Below the pieces are notes generated by a model, which was given only the letters and a program-made list of their open reading frames with translations, was not told the origin of the DNA and did no database searches. Made by a program: the position numbers and the translations under genes. Below, piece after piece: positions 16,616 to 24,535 of a DNA stretch of 64,000 bases. This DNA is from Clostridium swellfunianum (lineage in GTDB: Bacteria; Bacillota; Clostridia; Clostridiales; Clostridiaceae), in contig NZ_JAMOFV010000006.1 in NCBI RefSeq assembly GCF_023656515.1, positions 2,333,243 to 2,397,242 of the forward strand, read 5' to 3'. The first letter of the stretch is position 1, and each line of letters starts with the position of its first letter.

Positions 16616-17581
16616 TTAATATAGCCTTAGGTTTTCTCCTTGATTCTCTATCCATATATTTAAAAGTTCTTTTAAATCATCAACCTTTTCTTTATCTGTG
16701 GAACCTTCCTTAGGTTTGAGTTTTTCTACAACTTTAAACTCAAATGCACTTTCTCCGAAAGTAGTCCAATCCTCTTGTAATTTCTTAGACTTACCTCTAC
16801 CCAAATTTAATTGAAACTTTATCGATTCAAATGGCTTATATAAATTTGTGGATATATCTACGAAAGAATATCCATTAACTGTATTAAATATTTGAATTAT
16901 ACCCATCTCTACTTCTTGCTGTTTATACTTATTAATAAGTTCCTTTTTGTTTATATTACTCATAATACTTTCCTCACAATTCTTGTAGTACTTTCTTCCA
17001 TCATTAGTTCTACTCAAGTATCCGTAATCTACCAGGTATCGTCGTATTATTGCGTCATCTTCATAAATAGTTTTAATTATTTTCTTTACTTCAGCTTCTG
17101 TATAGTCTCTAGCTGGCTCAAATAAATCAGCAAATCTTGGCAATAATGCTTTTCTTTTCTCTTCTTTAACAGGGAAAACACGAAGCTTAGGGTTTGCTAT
17201 ATTAGTCATCTTATCCTCAGCTAATTCCATAACCGCTAAAAATGCTCTTGCTTGTCTTGCCCTTTCCCTCAATGCAAATCTCATATTTCTTACTGTCGAT
17301 TCTGCACATGCGAGCTTCATTGCAATTTCCTTGTCGTTATATTTATTTGATACCATTTCTAAAAACTCTTTTTGAATTTCAGTCAATCCAGTATATTTCT
17401 TATCTAGCATAAGCATCCTTTGAATAGGTGTTCCATGGTATGTAGAATGCCTCTTTGCACTATCATCATTTTCACCAATGTATTCTCTACATATTAAACA
17501 ATTAAATTCTGCTTTTTTACTATCCCAAACATACCCTCTTTTAAAATCTTCTATAGTTGCATTGCGAATAAACTCATCCAT
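16616..17581 (-). CDS. DUF2087 regulator fused to a degenerate GIY-YIG-like domain
   Basis: The 321-residue protein has several parts. Near residues 25-60 is a CxxC...H...H cluster (LICREYIG then KRHSTYHG). A LuxR-type helix-turn-helix follows (LTEIQKEFLEMVSNKYNDKE, residues about 65-95). DUF2087 is at about 125-190 (LRVFPVKEEKRKALLPRFAD; YTEAEVKKII; RRYLVDYGYLSR). Finally there is a C-terminal GIY-YIG-like domain (GIIQIFNTVNGYSFVDIS, FQLNLGRGKSKKLQEDW). In the last, GIY reads GII and YIG reads FVD, so nuclease activity is doubtful. Start is ATG 17581 behind AGGAGAAAG. Probably a transcription regulator; target unknown. Confidence 0.75.
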   Translation of the reverse strand: MDEFIRNATIEDFKRGYVWDSKKAEFNCLICREYIGENDDSAKRHSTYHGTPIQRMLMLDKKYTGLTEIQKEFLEMVSNKYNDKEIAMKLACAESTVRNMRFALRERARQARAFLAVMELAEDKMTNIANPKLRVFPVKEEKRKALLPRFADLFEPARDYTEAEVKKIIKTIYEDDAIIRRYLVDYGYLSRTNDGRKYYKNCEESIMSNINKKELINKYKQQEVEMGIIQIFNTVNGYSFVDISTNLYKPFESIKFQLNLGRGKSKKLQEDWTTFGESAFEFKVVEKLKPKEGSTDKEKVDDLKELLNIWIENQGENLRLY

Positions 17582-17589
17582 TACTTTCT

Positions 17590-18045
17590 CCTGTCTATTA
17601 AATTCATAGACATAATAACATTTGTTACTATTTTTGTCAAACCGCAATATTTATTTAAGACTCCATTATCGATAAGAGTTGATTTTTCATCAAATTCAAA
17701 AGGACCAGATATTAGAAACCCATGGTTTACGCCCACTCTATCAATAAGCAATCCAGAGAGGATTAAACCAAGCGGCATAGATAAAGTTATGATGCTTCCC
17801 TGTCATAGAAAACACACCTCCCAAATATTTAGGCTTAACTTTTTCTTGAATAAGAGCCGTTTGAACGCAGCTATAAAATAGAATTTAAAGCCCCATAATT
17901 GCACAGCAGACTACGAATATGATAAATCCACTTGGAGGAAGTAGTCCTGAAATGGTCAAACTAACTCCCATCATAAAAATAAATACCGTTATTAATATGA
18001 TTTGCTTTTTAATGCTGCCAAATAGTCTTTTGTTTTCCTTCAAAA
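17590..18045 (-). pseudogene. Decayed MFS transporter (C-terminal part)
   Basis: The pieces read RLFGSIKKQIILITVFIFMM and on to CCAIMGL followed by an in-frame TAA. Next come CVQTALIQEKVKPKYLGGVF and, after a one-base shift, SIITLSMPLGLILSGLLIDR to FLISG. This is the signature of the C-terminal half of MFS macrolide-efflux-type permeases. The N-terminal half is missing and the end runs into unrelated sequence, so the gene is dead. Confidence 0.75.
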
Positions 18046-18101
18046 TCTACCTCAATAGGTATTACTTCTTAATTTTTTGTTTTATAACTTACAAAGATAA
18101 T

Positions 18102-18716
18102 TCATTCTATAGTATATTTTAGTGCTAAGAAATTATTTATCCCAATTTTTTTGGCTCTCATTTGAGGAACAGGTGTCCGATTATATTCTACAAATCCTAA
18201 CTTTTTATATAAGTTAATAGCTGCTGTATTCGTATCAGCAACCTCTTTAATTAAATACTCTCGGTAGGCTGTATTTTCAATAATATAACTTATAATTTGT
18301 GATGCCACACCTTTCTCTCTAAATTCAGAAGCTGTCCCGACAAATTCTATAGATCCTGTTACGGGAGAAGGATTTTCAATCGTGTTTTCAAATTCTTTTT
18401 TTAATACAATTGCCGCAATGCTGCCCTTGAAAAAGCCTAAGTGCTTTCTCAGTTCCTTTATATTTAATCTTACTGATAGTGTCTTACAGTCTGTACATGC
18501 AACCATTCCTGCTATCTTATTGTCCGTAACTGCAACATAAAATTGGTCTAAAACAAACATATGAGAAAAGGATCTTGCTATTTTATTTTTATCCTTTGAA
18601 AAGAAAACTAGCCATTGAGTAAATCCATCTGCAAATACTTTGGACATTTGCAGTCTAACATCTAAATCCATTTTATCTGCTCGAATTACTGTAAACTCAT
18701 AACCTTTATTTGTCAT
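18102..18716 (-). CDS. GNAT family N-acetyltransferase
   Basis: The 204-residue protein has the GNAT fold: FYVAVTDNKIAGMVACTD, then GSIEFVGTASEFREKGVASQ as acetyl-CoA motif A (residues about 121-140), and EVADTNTAAINLYKKLGFVE as motif B (about 157-176). The N-terminal half suggests a longer substrate-binding region. Substrate unknown. ATG follows AAGGAG. Confidence 0.87.
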   Translation of the reverse strand: MTNKGYEFTVIRADKMDLDVRLQMSKVFADGFTQWLVFFSKDKNKIARSFSHMFVLDQFYVAVTDNKIAGMVACTDCKTLSVRLNIKELRKHLGFFKGSIAAIVLKKEFENTIENPSPVTGSIEFVGTASEFREKGVASQIISYIIENTAYREYLIKEVADTNTAAINLYKKLGFVEYNRTPVPQMRAKKIGINNFLALKYTIE

Positions 18717-19045
18717 AGTTATTCTCCTTCCTTAAAAAACATTCATAACAGATATTGATGACATAGTAAAACTATCTTTTAATATGATTTTCATCACCGC
18801 CGATTGAATTTTGTCTCTAGTAACCTAGCACATTTCCTCAAATTGTTCTCTTGTTCCCAGCATAAATCCCATCCCTTTTCGAATGGGTATATACTCATTG
18901 TAAAATTAATAAATGCTTTTATCAAATCAATTCTTCTATGAGAATGAGTTCTGATAAAGTATAATACCTTGAGTAAAACTACTTACGAAGATACAGTGGG
19001 AAAATTTATCTTAATATTCACTATGGAGGAGTCCCCCAAATAAAA
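18717..19045. other. Intergenic stretch without a supported gene
   Basis: About 330 nt. The minus strand has short coding-like pieces (MLGTREQFEEMC before a stop near 18828; IDLIKAFINFTMSIYPFEKG in another frame) but no start with a ribosome binding site. It may be remnants of a decayed gene. Confidence 0.4.
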
Positions 19046-19075
19046 GTTCCCCCAAACCATTTAGTTTGAGGGAAC
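19046..19075 (-). terminator. Terminator of the serine hydrolase gene
   Basis: On the minus strand GTTCCCTCAAA pairs with TTTGGGGGAAC, followed by TTTTATTT. It lies just after the hydrolase stop at 19088. Confidence 0.8.
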
Positions 19076-19087
19076 ATAAAACACATT

Positions 19088-20536
19088 TTAATTTCTATTT
19101 AATTCTCCTCTATAGTATATTCTCATAACTGTAACTACAACTCCAATTAGGAAAACTACAGCCAAAAATATCATTGCAGCTGGCCAAATTCCAAAAGCAT
19201 CTTTGATTGTAGAACTGTTATTTTGTAGGCTTGGAACGATAAAAAACAACCATCCTACAAACAAGGTCGGAATTACTTGCGGCATTAGACGAAGATAATA
19301 TCTCCAAGCAGGATGTTGTTTATGTCTATCGGACCACTCCCTACTCCGCATAATACCTTTGACACCTAATATCAAGTATACTATTGTAATGAAACCAAGT
19401 GATAAGTCTATTATCTTAGGTGTAGAAGCTTTAGCAGCGGGCATTTGCCCTTCAGTCAATTGGATAATCCCTGAACTAATTTCATATGAGTGTTCTAAGG
19501 TAGTTGTAAAGCTATTAAGCAACACAGCTACAGCATATCCACTAGAAGGTACAATATCTTGTTGTGCTTGGATAGTAGATAATGCCCCACTATGAGAAAT
19601 ACGTGCTGGCTTAACATTTTGAGAACTTAAAGACCATCCAAGACCATATTTAGGACTTCCAGGTTGAGGAGAATAGGATTCTTCTAAGATTGGCTTTGAT
19701 AGTAAACTTTCTCCATTCACATTTTTTCCCTCATTAGTGTGCATGGAAAGCCATTTTCCCATGTCATCTGCTGTTGAAATTATTCCTCCTGAACCCGCAA
19801 ACATTTGTTCAAGCTCTGACCAAGGAAGTGCAGTACCATATGCTGTTATGTATCCTTGAGATAATCCTTTTACAGGATCACCTGAGTTTATAGCTGATAG
19901 CGTATCATCCATTCCTAATGGGGAAAATATCTTTTGCTTAAGATACTTTGGAAATTCCATACCGCTTACTACTTCTACCAATCGAGCAAGTATCCAATAA
20001 TTAGGATTACTATACGAATATTTATCTCCAGGCTGCCACTTAAGTTGCCAGTCTTGTAGACGCTCAACACCTGCTTTTATGGTATTAGCTGGCGGCACAA
20101 TGGTGGGGCTTGGAATCCCTGAGGTATGACTTAACAAATGCCTTATAGTAACTTTTTGTAATCTACTATCGTTCATTGTAAGTTCTGGCAAATACTTAAC
20201 AACAGAATCGTCTAAGTTAATTTTCCCTTCATCAACCAATTGCAAGACTGAAAACGCAGTGAAGGATTTGGAAACGGAACCTATTCTCATTAATGACTTT
20301 TCTGTTAAGGGTTTACCTTCAGAATCATGCCCATATCCTTTTTCGTATACTATCTTACCCTCTTTTACGATTACAATTGAAGCACCAGGTAATCCGTTAC
20401 GCTTTATATAGTTCGTGACAAACTCATCAACAGCTTCTCTTTTAATAGTAGTATCAGCATTAACTGATAAAGGATAAAAAGCTAATGGAATTAAAAATGT
20501 TATTATCATTAAGATAATATATAACCTTTTTCTCAT
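19088..20536 (-). CDS. Serine hydrolase (class C beta-lactamase/DD-peptidase fold) with C-terminal membrane domain
   Basis: The 482-residue protein has a signal peptide (residues 1-27) and a beta-lactamase/transpeptidase-like domain with SVSK (SxxK, near residue 93). YSYSNPNYW follows near residue 180 (YxN). HSGAL near residue 318 is the HxG equivalent of KTG. Three hydrophobic segments follow (about 379-395, 418-437, 450-470), so it is anchored with the catalytic domain outside. Related proteins are esterases, D-aminopeptidases or penicillin-binding-like proteins. It lies 24 nt after the histidine kinase gene, as the last gene of the envelope-response operon. Confidence 0.82.
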   Translation of the reverse strand: MRKRLYIILMIITFLIPLAFYPLSVNADTTIKREAVDEFVTNYIKRNGLPGASIVIVKEGKIVYEKGYGHDSEGKPLTEKSLMRIGSVSKSFTAFSVLQLVDEGKINLDDSVVKYLPELTMNDSRLQKVTIRHLLSHTSGIPSPTIVPPANTIKAGVERLQDWQLKWQPGDKYSYSNPNYWILARLVEVVSGMEFPKYLKQKIFSPLGMDDTLSAINSGDPVKGLSQGYITAYGTALPWSELEQMFAGSGGIISTADDMGKWLSMHTNEGKNVNGESLLSKPILEESYSPQPGSPKYGLGWSLSSQNVKPARISHSGALSTIQAQQDIVPSSGYAVAVLLNSFTTTLEHSYEISSGIIQLTEGQMPAAKASTPKIIDLSLGFITIVYLILGVKGIMRSREWSDRHKQHPAWRYYLRLMPQVIPTLFVGWLFFIVPSLQNNSSTIKDAFGIWPAAMIFLAVVFLIGVVVTVMRIYYRGELNRN

Positions 20537-20560
20537 TTAAAAATCTCCTGTCCGTTATAA

Positions 20561-21460
20561 TTATAAGTTGAAAGTTACATTAATAATTAGAAATGAATCC
20601 TCAACATATGCTTCAACTTTACCGTTCATTTTGGCAACCAAGTTTTTTACAATTGAGAGGCCTAAGCCTGTAGTTTTCTTAGTCCTTGATTTATCAGCAG
20701 TGTAAAAGCGCTTAAACAAGCTTTCAGCCTCTTTACTATCTATATTAGGTGCATAATTTTTAAAAATAGTACATACATGATTTTCTTCTTCTTTTATTGA
20801 AATAGATATATTTCCTGCTCCATGATTTAGATAGTTCTTTATCAAATTTTGGAAAATCCTTGTCAATGCATCTTTATCTGCATGTATATAAATTGGAGTT
20901 GAAGGTATCTGGATGTTTGGCTCTTCGCCTTTTAATATGAAATCATAATAGAATAGAGAAATTACATCAGCAAGCACATTGCCTGCATTTATTTTCTCAA
21001 GCTGCAACGGGTATTCATCAGATTCAATTCTAGTAAATTCAAAAAACTCATCCAGCATTTTAACTAATGTTTCAATACGTCTTCTTATTATATTGTAATA
21101 CTCACTCTTCTTCTCTTTAGGAGTCTTCTCTGACTCCAGCATCTGTACATATCCAGCAATAGATGTAAGTGGAGTCCTCAAATCGTGAGATATGTTTGTT
21201 ATCTCCTCTTTAAATTCATGTTGAGCCTTTGAAATAGCTATTTTCTCGATTTTATAATAGTCTATTATATGATTTAATTGAATTGCCAGTTCATTGATTT
21301 CCTTCATCTTAACTTGGAGGTTTATTTTCATATTTGTATCATTATCCCTAATAAACTGAAGTCTTTTGGCAATACTTCTAATCTGTCTTTTATAAAGAAA
21401 AATATAGGCGCATAATATGCCTATAACTAATATAAGTACTATAATAATTAACCAAAGCAT
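20561..21460 (-). CDS. Sensor histidine kinase
   Basis: The 299-residue kinase has a single N-terminal transmembrane segment (about residues 3-22) and a very short outside part. It then has a linker, HisKA with EITNISHDLRTPLTSIAGYV (phospho-His near residue 91), and HATPase_c with FQNLIKNYLNHG and KKTTGLGLSIVKNLVAKMNG. The small sensor part is typical of intramembrane-sensing kinases that work with ABC transporters. Start is ATG 21460 behind GGAGGCGG, not the TTG five codons upstream. It is 17 nt after the permease gene. Confidence 0.9.
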   Translation of the reverse strand: MLWLIIIVLILVIGILCAYIFLYKRQIRSIAKRLQFIRDNDTNMKINLQVKMKEINELAIQLNHIIDYYKIEKIAISKAQHEFKEEITNISHDLRTPLTSIAGYVQMLESEKTPKEKKSEYYNIIRRRIETLVKMLDEFFEFTRIESDEYPLQLEKINAGNVLADVISLFYYDFILKGEEPNIQIPSTPIYIHADKDALTRIFQNLIKNYLNHGAGNISISIKEEENHVCTIFKNYAPNIDSKEAESLFKRFYTADKSRTKKTTGLGLSIVKNLVAKMNGKVEAYVEDSFLIINVTFNL

Positions 21461-21477
21461 AAAATCCGCCTCCAAAT

Positions 21478-22233
21478 CTATTTGATATCCTGGTTTTTAA
21501 AAGTGAACCCTCCTATGCTAAAGCATAAAATTAGGTAGGATAGAGCTACTGCAATTGCTATCCTTATATCCACTGCTTGAGGGTTCGGCATTGCAGTAGG
21601 AGAAAAATTCATAAGTAGCATAACTCTTCCCAAATAACCATTCCCAAATATTGAACTCAAAGAACCTAATATTAGGCTGAAGAATATGCTAAAAGCCATT
21701 GTTCCTCCTATATTTTTAATCAAAAATGCTATCATTAGAAATACAGATGCATAGGCTGTATATAACAAACTCTGGATTAAAAACATTCGAATAAATAGCA
21801 GCAAATCATACATTGAAAAAGAACCATATATGCCAAAAACAAGAATTGATGTAATACCTGTAGTAATAAATGCAGCAAGCATCATTAAAATTGAACCTAC
21901 AGATACTGTTATTAGTTTAGACATATAAATTTTCATGCGACTGAAGCCTAAGGAAACTGAATCTTTAATTGTTCCCGTGCTGTACTCGCTTGTTATGAGC
22001 ATTGTAATAAATATAGCTTGAAAAACAGGCATAAAGTATGGTAAAAAAGATTTTTCCTTAAACATCATATATGTCCAGTGAAAGGTACTGGGACTAAACT
22101 GTTCTTTTATATGTGCTGAGGAGCCAAAATCAATAATAATATAAGCTACAATAGCTGCAAGTATCCCTAAACAAATAAAGAAGGACTTGCTTCGTCTTAA
22201 TTTATATAAATCAGCTCTTAATAGATTAAGCAT
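21478..22233 (-). CDS. ABC-2 type transporter permease
   Basis: The 251-residue protein has six predicted membrane segments and ITSEYSTGTIKDSVSLGFSR near residues 81-100, the hallmark of BcrB/LanE/G-type ABC-2 permeases. Its ATG overlaps the end of the ATPase gene by 8 nt. With the ATPase it should form an exporter or immunity transporter for a peptide or lipid-targeting antibiotic (inferred from the family and the two-component genes). A single permease gene suggests a homodimer. Confidence 0.88.
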   Translation of the reverse strand: MLNLLRADLYKLRRSKSFFICLGILAAIVAYIIIDFGSSAHIKEQFSPSTFHWTYMMFKEKSFLPYFMPVFQAIFITMLITSEYSTGTIKDSVSLGFSRMKIYMSKLITVSVGSILMMLAAFITTGITSILVFGIYGSFSMYDLLLFIRMFLIQSLLYTAYASVFLMIAFLIKNIGGTMAFSIFFSLILGSLSSIFGNGYLGRVMLLMNFSPTAMPNPQAVDIRIAIAVALSYLILCFSIGGFTFKNQDIK

Positions 22234-23149
22234 AAATGTGTCCTCCCATCAGTTTCATAAAATAACTTTCAAGGTCATCACCCTTGGATTCAATAGAATA
22301 TATTTTTACATTATTTTTCGCAAGCTCCAGGCAGATTTCTCCTGACATATCTAATAAATCAAAAACCTTAATTACATTGTCTTGAAGCACCTCGTAGTTT
22401 GTTGTTTTAAAGATGTCTTCCAAAACAAAAGAAGCTGCAGAACTGTCACTCACCTTTAAATTCAGGTACTTTCTACATTTTAGTTCTAATTCCTTAGCTG
22501 TAAACTCCTCCACTAATGTACCGTTATTTATTACGCCGTAGCGTGTTGCCAGTTTAGACAACTCCCCTAATATATGGCTTGAAATTAAAATTGTTATCCC
22601 CTGCTCTTCATTAAGTCTTTTTGAAAGCTTTCTCATCTCCACAATACCCTCAGGATCAAGTCCGTTTATCGGCTCGTCAAGTATAAGAAAATCCGGATTC
22701 CCTAAAAGTGCAAGAGCCAAGCCCAGACGTTGTCTCATCCCCAGGGAAAAGTTCTTAACCTTTTTCTTGCCCACATCTGATAATTCTACTGTTTTAAGTA
22801 TGCTTTCAATTACCTTTTTACCAGGTATTCCTAATAGTTTGCCGCGTAGTTCCATATTCTCATATGCAGTCAAGTCAGGATATAGAGCTGGGTGTTCAAT
22901 AATACTTCCTATTCTAGGAAGCCCAGCATTAATATTTTTTTCAGACTTCTGAGAGAATAATTCTATTTCACCACTTGTTGGTGAAACAAGTCCTGTTATC
23001 ATTCTAATCATTGTTGTTTTACCAGCACCGTTTCTGCCAATAAAACCATATATATCTCCTTTTTTAATCTTCATATTTACACTATTAACTGCAGTATTAT
23101 TTCCATACTGCTTTGTAAGATTAAAGGTTTGTAAAATATATTCAGCCAA
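22226..23149 (-). CDS. ABC transporter ATP-binding protein (BcrA-like)
   Basis: The 307-residue ATPase has Walker A GRNGAGKTTMIRMITG near residue 38, signature FSLGMRQRLGLALAL near residue 133, Walker B FLILDEPINGLDP and the H-loop SSHIL. A C-terminal 80-residue extension is as in BcrA/LanF-type drug-resistance ATPases. Start is TTG 23149, preceded by AGGAGAGGAG. It pairs with the permease gene that overlaps it. Confidence 0.9.
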   Translation of the reverse strand: MAEYILQTFNLTKQYGNNTAVNSVNMKIKKGDIYGFIGRNGAGKTTMIRMITGLVSPTSGEIELFSQKSEKNINAGLPRIGSIIEHPALYPDLTAYENMELRGKLLGIPGKKVIESILKTVELSDVGKKKVKNFSLGMRQRLGLALALLGNPDFLILDEPINGLDPEGIVEMRKLSKRLNEEQGITILISSHILGELSKLATRYGVINNGTLVEEFTAKELELKCRKYLNLKVSDSSAASFVLEDIFKTTNYEVLQDNVIKVFDLLDMSGEICLELAKNNVKIYSIESKGDDLESYFMKLMGGHIYA

Positions 23150-23238
23150 CTTAAGCGCTCCTCTCCTTTAGTTTATGACCTTATTATTAAGTATAGGGTT
23201 AAAGAATCAATAAAATAAGTCTAAAGAAAGTCTAAAGT

Positions 23239-23931
23239 TTACTCGCTCATCTTAAAGCCTATTCCCCAAACAGTTTGTATGTACTCACCTGAAGGGTTTG
23301 CCTTTGCAAGCTTTAAGCGAATATTGCTAATGTGGACATTTATAGTATTCTCATCTCCAAAAAATTCATCATTCCATACATGCTCGTAAAGATTTGATTT
23401 AGTAAAAACCTTTTTAGGATATTTCATCAATAATTCCAGTATCAAAAATTCCCGCTTAGTAAGATTCACAGGGGTACCGTCAACCTGTACTGAAAAAGTT
23501 TCTGTATCTATTGATATATTTTTATAATTTAGCTTATTACTTTCACTTAGGAGGCTTGAAGACCGGTTATACCTTCGCATTTGTGCTTCAATTCTCGCTA
23601 GTAATTCATCATTATTAAATGGCTTTACAATATAGTCGTCAGCACCAGATTTCAACAAATTAATGGTTGAGGCCTTATCACTCTTTGCTGAAAGTCCTAT
23701 AACCGGAATATTGCTGTGTTTTCTAATCTCCTGCAGCACCAGTTCTCCATTAAGTCCCGGAAGCATAAGATCTAGCAATATGAGGTCAACTTTATTATCA
23801 AAAACCATTAAGGCTTCTGTACCTGAATAAGCTGGCTTTGCATTGTATCCATTCTGCAAAAGCAAGTCACAAATCATATTGCTTATATCCCTGTCATCCT
23901 CTATTACTAATATTGTGATTTTATTATTCAT
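23239..23931 (-). CDS. OmpR-family response regulator
   Basis: The 230-residue protein has a receiver domain (VIEDDRDIS; phospho-Asp in LILLDLMLPG near residue 53; KPF switch Lys) and a C-terminal winged helix Trans_reg_C (NLTKREFLILELLMKYP ... INVHISNIRLKL). It should control the ABC-kinase-hydrolase genes downstream, 90 nt after its own stop. The start is ATG 23931; an in-frame GTG lies four codons earlier. Confidence 0.92.
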   Translation of the reverse strand: MNNKITILVIEDDRDISNMICDLLLQNGYNAKPAYSGTEALMVFDNKVDLILLDLMLPGLNGELVLQEIRKHSNIPVIGLSAKSDKASTINLLKSGADDYIVKPFNNDELLARIEAQMRRYNRSSSLLSESNKLNYKNISIDTETFSVQVDGTPVNLTKREFLILELLMKYPKKVFTKSNLYEHVWNDEFFGDENTINVHISNIRLKLAKANPSGEYIQTVWGIGFKMSE

Positions 23932-23943
23932 TTGCCATAACAC

Positions 23944-24245
23944 CTGCCTAAATTGATTTTCATATTATTATACTTTAACAGCATCAGTCAGTTTTTTCTA
24001 GTTTATCACTATTTATAGCTATATAGATGATAATCAAGGCTAACTCTACCCATCCCCACACCGGCATTGATATCTTAGAACAACCTAATGCTGATGCAGC
24101 AATTATTTACCAGGGCATTGTAATCAGCATTATTATAACATATTTTCTTAGGCTTATCCTTCTAAACCCAGCCTCTAAACCGACAGCATCATCAGCGAAA
24201 ATCTGTATGAAATCAAATTTGTCCTTTAAATTTTTCTTATTGACA
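23944..24245 (-). other. Intergenic stretch with decayed membrane-protein-like reading frame
   Basis: The minus strand reads GLEAGFRRISLRKYVIIMLI TMPW, then TAA, then in the same frame SMPVWGWVELALIIIYIAIN SDKLEKTD and a stop. The continuity of hydrophobic coding-like sequence through one stop suggests a pseudogene, but no start or family is recognised. Confidence 0.3.
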
Positions 24246-24250
24246 AAAAC

Positions 24251-24274
24251 AAAAAAGGCCATTCGGCCTTTTTT
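24251..24274 (-). terminator. Terminator after tRNA-Sec
   Basis: AAAAAAGGCC/GGCCTTTTTT is a 10-bp stem with a 4-nt loop and T-run on the minus strand, 5 nt past the CCA end of the tRNA. Confidence 0.85.
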
Positions 24275-24278
24275 GTTT

Positions 24279-24375
24279 TGGCGGGAGTATGTGTGAATCG
24301 AACACACCCATCGTGGTCTTAGCACGACAACACAGTTTTGAAGACTGGCGGGCACACCAGCACCCATCTACTCCC
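24279..24375 (-). tRNA. selC: tRNA-Sec (anticodon TCA)
   Basis: The minus strand starts GGGAGTAG and ends TACTCCCGCCA. The anticodon stem-loop CAGT-CTTCAAA-ACTG gives anticodon TCA. A long variable arm (GTCGTGCTAAGACCACGA) and T-arm GTGTG-TTCGATT-CACAC follow. The 97-nt length with extended acceptor and variable arms is diagnostic of selenocysteine tRNA. It closes the selD-selA-selB set and is followed at once by a terminator, so it may be read from the same transcript. Confidence 0.95.
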
Positions 24376-24458
24376 ATATTTTTTAATCTTCGTTGCTAAT
24401 TGATTTTACAAAATTTTAGTCAATCTGTCAAGTGTACCATAAGTTTTACACAGTTAGT

Positions 24459-24529
24459 CTTAAGAATACTGCTGAAGTACGCAGGTGACTTTCAGCCTAG
24501 AAAGCATTGAAGCAAGCAGTATTCTTAAG
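24459..24529. repeat. 15-bp perfect inverted repeat between selB and tRNA-Sec
   Basis: CTTAAGAATACTGCT (24459-24473) and AGCAGTATTCTTAAG (24515-24529) are exact inverted copies around a 41-nt centre that itself contains CTTTC/GAAAG. It lies 7 nt past the selB stop. It has no T-run, so it is not a standard terminator; it could be an RNA-processing or stabilising hairpin or a small palindromic element. Confidence 0.6.
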
Positions 24530-24535
24530 CAATAC

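Noticed and set aside
24107..24367. 86-codon minus-strand ORF
   Set aside because: It runs through the tRNA-Sec gene and its terminator.
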